Shown here one piece after another: positions 23,158 through 35,100 of a DNA stretch of 64,000 bases (position 1 is its first letter; each line of letters opens with the position of its first letter). The notes under the pieces are model-generated. The model was not told the origin of the DNA, did not search any database, and was given only the letters and a program-made list of their open reading frames with translations. Made by a program: the position numbers and the translations under genes. The DNA lies in the NCBI GenBank assembly GCA_026391675.1, contig JAPLDQ010000046.1:84347-148346 (forward strand), read 5' to 3'. The DNA is from Bacteroidota bacterium (GTDB lineage Bacteria; Bacteroidota; Bacteroidia; Bacteroidales; JACABE01).

Positions 23158-26100
23158 TTATTTATTAACAACCATCTTCTTAACCAGACGTTTGTCTTTA
23201 AACTCTACAGTATAATAATAAATACCGGCAGCCAAATCCTTTACATTCAGATTAATCAGGTGTTTACCGGCTGAAGCATAATTTTCAGTTTCATAAACTT
23301 TCTGTCCGAAAAGATTCATTACAACAAACCTGATATCCCCTGCTGATGGCAAATTATATTCAATATTTGTTGCACCAGCTGTTGGATTAGGTATATTCTG
23401 ACCCAGCCATAAACTGTTGGCATCGTATTCATCAACTCCAATAATTCCTATTGATATTGAAGATACAGTACCCGAACAAACAGTTCCTACTCCGTTTACT
23501 GATAAACTGGCTGAACTGAATGTAGGACTAAACGTAACTGATATTGAAGTTCCTGATCCAGTTATTGTACCGGCTGATGCTGGTGTTAATACCCAATTAT
23601 AGGAAATTGCATTTGAAATAGTTGGAACAGTATAAGTTTGGGTTGAACCCGGAGTTACAATAACAGGACCGGTTATAGTACCAGCTGCAGCCACACTACA
23701 AATAGGTATTGATTTTGAAATGGTGTCATTAAACGGATATGCATCATTTGGCAATTGTGTCCATGACATGAAAGAAACAGATGTACCAATTGGTATTATC
23801 AATTGTTGTGTAAATGAATAATCTGTAGAATCACCTGCCAGCAATGTTCCTGTCCAGGTTTCGCCAACAGGAATCTGAGCTCCACGTTGATAATACACAG
23901 GTATTGAAGTCTGTGTGAGAGTTCCATAGTTTCTGATCCGTACTTTAATAGTTACAGAAGAATTTTGACTCACATATCCACTTGGCTGAACAAGTAGTGT
24001 AACACCAACATCTTTTTGTGCCGGATTAACGGTTACAGTTTTGCAGTACTTATCATTCTGTAAATAAATATCACCAAATATTTCTGTATAAGCACAAATA
24101 CTGTAATTTACATTGGCCACCTGATAAGGTTGTGTAAACGTATAGTTTGCTGAAGCACCTGGTGCCAATGGTCCCGGATAAGTTCCGGTAACAATAGCTC
24201 CTGTTCCAACCTGATATCTGACAGGAACATTGGTTAAAGCAGCTGTACCAAAGTTTTTAATATTAACCGTTACAGGAACTAAATCCCCAACCAGTGATAT
24301 TGATGCAGGTGAAACAATTGAAGTTACACCTCCATCCTGAGCAATCGGTACCAGGGTTAATTCAAAATCATCAATTGCCCATCCGTTATTAACATTAGCT
24401 GCATCTGATGAGAATACAAACCTGAATTGAATGGTATTTCCCATAGTAGGTAAATTATACACCCTGTATTTGGATTGTTTCCAGCCTGCACCGGTACCCG
24501 TCCACATATTGGCAGTAGTACTGTTATACCAATAGGTTGCATTGGTATCTACAGGTGTTATTTGACCCATTGTTGTCCAGGTTGAACCACCATTATCTGA
24601 ATATTCAATACGTCCGCCGTCTTTATTTAACTCTGCATCTACCCAATGCCAGAACTTCAATGTATCTGCCCTGAATACGGTATTGTCAAATATTGGAGTA
24701 TACAAATAACTGGTATTACTATTGGTATAATTTCCATTTAATTTGGTAGCCCATACATTTGGTGCACTGTGTGCAGCATTGATAACCGATGCCGTTGGTA
24801 CACCTTTTTCCCATAAGCTTCCGTTTTCAACAGAGAACCATTCGTTTGTAGTATTATCGAAGTTTTCAGAATATGGTACACCTTTAATATATTCACCAAA
24901 ATAATTCATTTTTAATGTATCATTTAAATGATTTCCATCATTGGTTAAATCGGTGTATACCTTAATTTCAAATGGACCAGCTGTAACAGGCATTTGTGTT
25001 GTAAATGTAACGGTATCAGCCTTATTGGAAAGCAAATAAGCAGGGTAAGTTTGAACAACTGCTGCTGCATTGCCCGCTTTAAAGACAACATTGAAATTAC
25101 CTACACTATCAGCTCCATAATTTTTAATCAGACATTTAATCTGAATATTTCCTCCAGTCTGTGAATAAGGAATAACCGGTGAAAGTATGGCCCTTGTTGT
25201 TAAATCGTATTGTAATGGACTGTATTCATCAGCACCAATGTCAGGTGTAGTGGCACTTCTTGCTTGTCCGTCAATATCATCTGTAACTTCAGCTACCGGC
25301 ATACCGAGATTATTCAGCATCGGCAGGTAAAGATGCAGATCAAAAGCAGAAATATACATTGGATCCAGCGAAACAGAATTGGTATCCTTACCGCTCATGG
25401 TTTTCCATGCAGCTAAATTTGCAGCTGCTCCGGCCCAGTAACCCAATGTTGCTCCTGTAGTATAGAAATTATTATAATTACTTGCGCTGATAGAAGTTGC
25501 AACTGATGAATAAATGGCATAGCCGCCTCCATAATTTACAACATTATTATTCCGCAGGATATTGTTGGATCCATAATACATGTAAATACTGTAATAGGTT
25601 GCACCACCCAGGGTATTGATAGAATTGTTATAGAATTTATCATTATTGGTATAGTAATGATAGACTCCATATACTGTTGCACTTGCAGATTGAGTAATAA
25701 AGTTATTGGCTACAAGGCCACTGCCACTGCTACTGTTATTATAGTAAATGTACATTGCATAGGTAGTTCCTGTATTATCCAGTAAGATCTTATTCTTCTG
25801 ATAATTCATATTATCACAATAATAGGAATAGAAACCATATACTGTTGCTGAAGCTGCACTGTTACGGATAGTATTCCCAATTGCAGTTACACTGTCCTGA
25901 TAATACAGATATAATCCATAATAATAGAAATCTTTAATAACATTATTAAGAATCATATTCCCTTTTTCTTTGGATGATGTGCTCACACCATAGAAATAGA
26001 CACCATAATAACCGCCCGAAATTACATTATTGGCAATAATATTCTTTTCGTCAATGGTATTATAGGAATAAACAGGACAAGACGTAGATGTTGTAGAAAG

Positions 26101-29100
26101 AGCTGTCTGAATAATGTTATTTGAAAACTCATTGTAACTTGCACCGTTGGCCAGTTCTACAACTCTGCCTAAACCTGCAGTACTGTTGGTAAAGCTCATG
26201 TATTTGAATTTAATGTAATCAGCAGCATTCAATTTTACAACATAATTAGCAGTTGAAGATGTTGGATTATAGTTGACAATAACAGCTGTACTATCATTTG
26301 TTAAAGATTTAAATGTAATAGTATTTACTGCAGAAGCACCGGGAATTGCAGGAATTAACAATTGTTCGTTATATGTTCCTGACTGGATATTAAATGTTAC
26401 CGGTGCAGAAACACCGCAGTATGTTAATACCTGAATTGCATTGTTTATCGTCTGGAAATTTGAACCGGTACCAGGACCAATTGTATAATTACCGGATAAA
26501 GGTCCAGAACACGCAATAATAGTTGTATACATGGTATCGTTCATGTTAAGCTGATCAGCAACACCATTGGGTAAACTTGTCCACACTTTGAAGTTTGCAG
26601 CACCTGCAGTAAAATTATAGTTTCCGATTACAACAGTATCAAGGCTACCGGAAGCTATATTATTAGACCATGCATAATTGGGTTGAGTTACGCCATTTAC
26701 ACTCCATCTGATTGATGCAGAAGTCAGATTTAATACTCCATAGTTCTTAATGGAGACTTTAACCGGCTGAATACCTGTAGTCGTAGGATTTGTTGGTAAA
26801 ATAACTGCAACAGCACCTGCATCATTATTAGGCAAAACAAATTCATCAGCACCTATGTCAGGTATTGTAGTGTTCCTTAGGGTTCCGTCAATATCATCAG
26901 GTACTGATGATAATGGTGTTGCTTTTCCGTCCAAATCAAAGTTTACAAGATGCAAATCGCTGACTGAGAAGAAATTTGGATTTACAGAAAGTGAATTATT
27001 ATCTTTTGTACTGGCTGTTTTTAATGCAGCTAAATTTGCACAAGCTGCTCCCCAATAAGCAAGTGTTGTACCATTTGTATAGAAATCATTGTAATTACTT
27101 ATGTTGATGCTGGTAGCAACTGAAACATAATAAGCATAGCCTGTACCGGTATTGGAGAAAATATTATTTACAACATTATTACCTGTACCATAATACATAT
27201 AACAAGAATAATATGAAGAAGAACCACCTGTTACATTTACAGAATTATTGTAATAATTCATATTATTTGAATAATAGCTATAAATGCCATAAACAGCAGT
27301 ACCAATGGATTGTGAAACAAAATTATTGGCAACCAGACTGCTTCCTGATACACTATTGTTGTAATACATATACATACAATAATTGGTACCTGTACCGGTT
27401 GCAATTATTTTATTTTTAGTAAATATACTGTTACTGTTATAATATGAATATAATCCGTAAACTGTTGCAGATGTAGATGCGTTCATTACCGTATTACCCG
27501 ATACTGTCAATGTATCCTGATAACCCGGATAAATTCCATAGTAATAAAAGTCCTTAAAGGTATTGCCGATAATTTTGTTTCGCTTCTGCAAACTTGTTGT
27601 AGAGGATCCATATAAATAAATACCATAACCACCATTCAGGAATAAATTGTTTATAAAGCTATTATCGTCGATTCCTGCTCCACTGGCATATATCAGTTCA
27701 TAATTAGTTGTTGTTGTTGTTGGGATTCCTTCTATTCTACAATTAGAAATTTCATTATGGTTGGCTCCATTGGCCAATTCCATAATACGGCTCCAGGTAT
27801 TACTACCGGAAACAGATAAGGTCATTTTATTGAATTTATAATAACTACCTCCTATAAATTTCATTGCCCAGGCTGCTGAACCGAGGGTATAATGTAATAC
27901 TACCTTGGTACTGTCGCCACTGGCTGAAGTAAAGGTAATGGTTGAATTCGGACCTGCTCCGGCAATAGGATAAATGAAAAGCCTTTCATTGTATACTCCG
28001 GAATCAACCAGGAATACAACATTACCACAAACGCCTACACTATCCAGTGCATTTAATGCAGCTGTGAAATTAGGGAAGTTTTTACCCACACCAATGGTAA
28101 AGGTACCTGTTAAACAACCCATAACACTTTTCTTGGTGGTATCATTCAAAGGATACATATCGGCTTGTGCATTTGGTAATGATGACCAGGCTTTGATGGT
28201 ACTTAAGCCACTGGCAAATGTATAACTGCCCAGGGTAATTGTTGAAGTAGACTGTCCGCTTGTTAATGTACCGCTCCATGGCACGCTGGTTTGTACCAAA
28301 CCATTTACAGACCAGTTAAGAATGGCTGATGTTACTGTAGAAGATCCCCAGTTTGTTAATTTAACCTTTACAGGGGTTAACGCTCCGGTTACCACAGTAT
28401 TCAATGGTTCCGGTATAGCAGTTACAGCAATATCCAGAGCAGGTATACCGGTAACGATAACAGTTACAGGTGCCTTTGGACTTGTACAACCGACAGCAGT
28501 ATTAAATACCTGAATTTCTCTGAAATTAGGATTGGAAGCTCCTGCAATAGTATTAAATCTCAATTTTGTTGCAGTAACAGGCGGGAAAATAACACTATCA
28601 TCAATTACAGCACTGTTATAATTATAAAAACTAACATATGCCGAACCATTCCAGTATTCAAATGTACAGGTTGTCATTGGACGGTTATCTTTAAAGAATT
28701 TAACCATGGTAAATGTTTTGGGTGTAGTCCAGGTATATTCAATCCAGCCATTGGTAGTTACCCAACCCCAGAGATATGTTCCTGTAGTACCATAAACAGG
28801 TATATTACCATCATTATACAATTCAGGACCATAGCCTGATGCAGATGCACCACCGCCTGAATGTGTGGATACTGCCAATAATCCTATATTGGTTCCTGTG
28901 CCTGATGAAGATGAAGCATTTACATAATAAGTAGTTGTATCATATAAATTAGGTGTGGTAAACTGAGAACCTGAAGCAAGAGGAATAGTATCAGCAGCAT
29001 TGGCAAACCAGTAAATTGAATCATTGGATGGATAGTTAAATGTAGCTGTACTTCCATAAGCAATGGTCTGGGTAGCTAAAATTGGAGTTGGAGGAGTATA

Positions 29101-32100
29101 TTTTGATTTAACGACTCTTGTTGTTGTATCATTATTAATATTTAAATCACCTATCAGATTGGTCCATGCAATCAGGGTATAATTTGAGTCAGCACTAACT
29201 GTTGGTAGTGAAACAGGAGTAGCAAATGTGAATAATGTAGAGTCTCCGCCATTAATATTCAATGCAACGGCTTCACTTACAACATTAACAATGTTATTAT
29301 TCTGTTTGATACCATAATAAGCAGTAAGTGAATTCTGGCTGCTCAGGATAGCCAGATTACCTCTGTTCTTAATTTTTATCTGTACAGACTGATTCATTAG
29401 TCCACAACCATCATTTGGTGATAAAATTTTTGTAACAGTTGCATCTCTTCCGGGAGATACATTAACTTTTATAGGTACTTTGGCACTATAACAACCTCCA
29501 CTACCAGTACCCCAGCTAACATTCCAGTGATAGAAGAAGTAAAAATAAGGAGCAAGAGAAGTACCGGTTATACTTAATACGTTAGGAATAGTATATGGAT
29601 AGGTACCCGTTAAATCGCGGTATAAATTGGTTACACCACCGGTCCATGAATTAATCCCTAAACGGTAACTCGTACCTGCTGTAACTGGGAAATTCAAAAC
29701 ACATGTTTGAGCAGGACTTAGTGGTGAAGTAGTACCAGTTACATTAAATGTTTGAGACATAATAGGTGTACCTGTTGATGTTCTTAATTCGATGGTAACT
29801 GTTCCAGCACCTGTACCATATGGGAAAATGTCAACTGATTTAACTATACAATTTGAAATTGCATCAAAATTAACATAAGTAGTTAAGCCCCCACCTGTAC
29901 CTGCCGTTGATAAAGGAGCAACTTCGCCAACATAAGCTGAACTGCCGGCTGAATGTCCTGCAGCAACCCAATAGGTAGTTGTATCGGTTAGTAATGGTGT
30001 AGTATAGGATGGCCCGGTAGCAAATGCTGCTGTATCGGTTAAATGAGCAAACCAGTTCACAGTATCTGATGATATTGCTGTTAATGTAGTGCTATTACCA
30101 AAAATAATATTTACAGGTGAATTGACAACAGGAGCTGGAGGAGTAAAGACAGATTTTACAGTTTTTGTCAAGCTGTCATTGGATGGATAAGGGTCATTCT
30201 GTAAATTAACCCAACTGATCAATTTATAGCTAGAATCAGGAACTGCAGCAGGCATATTAAGTGGTGTTGTGAATGTAAACAATTTATTTTGAGCTGGCAG
30301 GATAGTATCTGTAACTTGCTGTGAAACGATATTTACCAGTGTATTGGCAGATGTTTTCAATGCATAATAAGCCATCAGCGTGTTTTGTCCGCCGTAAATG
30401 GTATCCTGACCGGCATCCAGTATTTTTATGGAAACAATTTCATTGGATAAATTACAGCCAGTATTAGGTGTAACAATCTGAACTACAGATGCATCTTTAT
30501 GTGCCGGCGGAGCGAGTGTAGCCTGTATCATAAACCTGCCAAACTGGGTAGTTTCTGTAAGGTTGCTAAGACCTCCCGTCATTGTTGTAGTATAATAAAA
30601 AGCTCCCCTTCGGGTCGGAACTTCCTTCTGACAACCCAATGGATAGTAACCACTGCTTCCTACAGTTTGTGCAAACCCGACATAAACAAAATTATTTACC
30701 GTTGAACTTGCTGAAGGATTAAGCATATTGAAAGTTACCCAAGAATTGGTATCACTTGCAGTAATTATTTTACTGTAGGATGTATCAATCAAAACCCCAT
30801 TCGAGTTGAGAATAACAGCATATAAGCGCTGTCCGATAGTATTTGAATTGGTTATATAGGCACCTACTTTGGATATTAATTTAGAACCGTTGATGAAATA
30901 TTTAGCTAAAAATAAACCGGAGCCCGTATTAAAGCCTAAGTATGTATTTGGTGCAGTAGTATCAGCATAAGCATATATACTATCAGTTATTTCCTGACGG
31001 TAATTGAGTACATTATCAGCCATATTGCTATCCAAAGGAATTGAAATTTTTACATTATTTAAACCGAGGGTTGCCGGGGTAAAATTGTCAAAACTAATAG
31101 TATCTTCAGCACCTGGTGTTAAAGTTGTGGTTTTTACATTTGTAAATGTATTGGCTCCGGTGATATTCAGGGTTACATTCAGATTGGTCAGTGTATTGGC
31201 ACCAACATTTCTGATAATCGATTTTACCTGATGTGGTGCACCGCCGTTTAGCGGAAGTTTACCAAAAGTATATAATGATTTAAGTTTGGCATCATAGGGC
31301 AAAACAATAAATTCATCCGCACCAATACAAGGTAATGCCGGTCTTGTTTGTCCGTCAATATCATCTGTAACGCCTGCAACAGTTGTTCCTTTGGCAAATA
31401 ATGCTACATTATCGGTATGTAAATCGTTGATACCAAAGAACATTGGATCGGTTGAAATTGAGTTCTGATCTTTACCACTTAAGGTTTTTAATGCGGCTAA
31501 GTTAGCACAGGCTGAACCCCAGTATGCATAATTTGCACCGGTACTATAGATGTTATTATAATTGGAAATATTTACATAAGTTGCAGATGAAACATAGTAA
31601 GCGTAGCCTCCACCGGTATTGATAAAGTTATTATTTACAAAATTATTTCCGGTTCCGCTTGAAACATAACAGGCATAAGATGAAGTTGACCCGTTTTTAA
31701 CATTTATACTGTTGTTGTAATAATTCATATTATTGGAACCAACATTATAAATTGCATATACTCCTCCTGTTCCCACTGACTGGCTGACAAAGTTATTAGC
31801 AACAAGAGTCGGTGCAGCTGTAGTAGTGTTTGTAGAAAAATACATGATATAATTGGTAGATGAACTGCTGATCCTGAAATCATTTTTTACATAGGTTCCA
31901 CCTTCACTATAATAGGAATACATTGCATATACAACGCCTGAAGTTGTGGCATTCTGAATAATATTACCTTTAACTGTAATACCATCCATATAATATAAAT
32001 ACATTCCATAATAGTAAAAATCCTTAATAACATTATTTTGGATAATATTTCCTGTTTCTCTGGATGTTGTGCTTACACCATACATATAAATGCCATAATA

Positions 32101-35100
32101 ACCTCCAATGATCTGGTTATTTTTAATAGTAAGATAATTTTCAAGTGAGGCATTTAATGAATAAACAGGAATAGCCGTAGAACTTGTAGCACCTACCTGT
32201 GATTTCAGAACACAGTTTGTTATTGTAATATAACTTGAACCGTTTGATATATCTATTACTCTTCCTGTAGCAACCTCATTTTTTAAAGTCATTTTAGAAA
32301 TCGTAATATATTGTGCAGCATCAAACTTAGCAACAAAATTTCCCAGCGCGCCTGAACCGGCATCTATAATTACACTGCTGCTATCGTTATTTGCTGCTTT
32401 AAAAGTTACTGTATTGGTAGGCGAAATACCGGGAATTGCCGGTATAATAAATTGTTCAGTATAAGAACCGGGATTTACGTTAAATACAACAGGAGCATTA
32501 ACACCACAGTTCTTTAAAATTAAAATAGCATCACTAAAACTGGCAAAATTAGCACCTGTTCCTCCTATGGTATAATTACCACTCATTGGACCAGAACAAG
32601 CCACTATTGTTAATTTTAATGTATCATTGGAATTAAATACATCCGTCACATTATTGGGCATTTCAGTCCATACTTTTAATGTATTGATACCTAAATTAAA
32701 CGTAAAGTTACCGATTACCACTGAATCCTGGGCAAACTGAGCAAGATTGCCTGTCCAGTTATATGCCGGTGTTTGCAATACGCCATTAACAGAATATCTG
32801 ATAGTTGCCGAGGTTAAAGCTGTAGATCCAATATGTTTTACAGTAACCTTAATATTTTGATTTAATGTAGAAATGGAAGCGGTTGGATTATTTATCTTAA
32901 ATAAACCGGCATCATTGGTAGGAATAAGGATTTCATCAGAACCTATGGTTGGAGTAGTTGAACGGGTTTCCCCATCAATATCATCAGTAACAACGGGAAC
33001 AGGGTTACCCATATTTATAAGTGAAAAATTATTGATATGCAAATCACTTACACTTGTATATTGCGGATCAATATTCATGGAATTCTGATCCTTGCCGCTG
33101 GCGGTTTGTAAAGCAGCCAATGATGTGCAGGCTACGCCCCAGTATGCCAAATTGGTTCCACTGGAATAAAAATTATTATAATTACTTGAATCTATCTGTC
33201 CGGTTGCTGCATATAAACTATATCCGCCTCCTTTATTTACAAATATATTATTCTTAAGTTGAAGTCCGGTTGCTCCGGATGAATAAAATGCATAATATGT
33301 AGTTGTTCCTCCCAATATATTAAGAGAATTGTAAAAGTATCTTATATTTTTTGATGATGTATTATAAATTCCATATACAGCTGTTCCGACTGACTGACTT
33401 ACCCAGTTATTGGCTACCAAACTTGTTCCGGTTCCTGCAGTATTGTTGTAATACATATACATACAATATGCGGTTGAGCTACCGTTTACAATAATTTTAT
33501 TTCTAAGATAAGTTGAATTATCACAATAATAAGAATAAAATGCATAAACAACTCCTGAAGCTGCCGAGTTATTGATGTAATTTCTTATGGCAGAATTGGT
33601 ATCCTGATAATACATATACAATCCATAGTAATAAAAATCCTTTATAGTATTTCCTTCAAAAACATTTCCTTTTTCCTTGGTTGCCGATGTTCCGTAGAAA
33701 TACACACCATAGTATCCACCTATAATTTCATTGTTTTTAATCTTATTATAATGTTCAAATGTTGTGGTTGAATTAGTAATCCCTCTAACAGTTGATGATG
33801 TCGCACCTATCTGTGCCTGCACTTTACATCCTTCGAGTGTATTATAAGATGCTCCATTGGTAAATTCGATTACTTGTCCATAAGTTGTTCCTAAATTCTT
33901 AAAAGTCATATTTCTGACTTTTATATAATTTGAAGCATCAAAACGTAAAACATAATTATCAGCAGCTGCCGTTGAACTGTACTGGAAAATTACATCATTC
34001 GGATTTCCTGTTGCAGATTCAAATGTAATGGTATTGACAGCTGAAACATTATTAAACAAAGGAAATACCAGTTGCTGCAGATAGGTTCCGCTTGCCAGTT
34101 TAAAGGTTACCGGACCACTGATACCGCAATTATTTAATGCAGTATACACATCATTTAATGTAGGGAAATTGGATGATGTTGTTCCTACAGTAAATGTACC
34201 GCTCATATTGGCGCAGGCAAATACATTATAAGTCATGGTATCATTGGCAGTTTGCTGATCAGGTACACCATTGGGTGATTCTGTCCAGGCTCTTAATATA
34301 TGAGGTCCTATCGATAAGTTAACATTACCCAATGTGAATGGAGAACTTACAAAATCCTGCTGTAAATTACCACCCGGCCATGCAACCATACCCTGATATT
34401 GTCCGTCGACCATCCAGTGTACATTAACTGAGGTTAATGGTGTGGTTCCCAGATTCTTTACACTTACACTTACCGGTACTATCTGATTGGCTGCCATTGG
34501 TGAAGTGGGGGATGCAAAATTAAATACCGTTGCATCTATGGCTGCGTTACTCGATTGAAAGTTAAGCTTTACATTAGCACGCTGTCCGGTAGTATTTGCA
34601 GTGGAAGGAATTGCTCCGGTACCATAAAAAATACTCGATTTGCCTGCTGCTGTGTTATAATAAAATGGAATGGCTCCGGTAGCATTACCGGGACGAAACC
34701 ATTCTACAAAAACCATAATATTTTCAGCACCCGTTACATTATAACTTCCTGCATTGCATAAAAATGTCTGCCAGCCTGCTGCTGTATTCAGATTCTGTGC
34801 CAGATTTTCATAAACCTTGGTTGCTCCGTTAAAAGCGGTTACATAGCCCGCATAGGTTGTAGGAGCGGCTGTTGAAGTACCTATTCCCTTAATATAAATT
34901 CTTAAGGTAGCATTGCTTAAATTATACCCATTGGCATCTGATTTATTGAATGCAAGTGATTCAATGGTTCCGCCAGTATTTAATTCTGTCTTTTCAATTA
35001 CAAATGCATTATAACTGAACAAATTTGCATCTGCAGCTGCTGCCACATATACAGGACTAAGGTTCCCTGTTGTTGTTCCTGTCCCGACAATTACAGTGGG

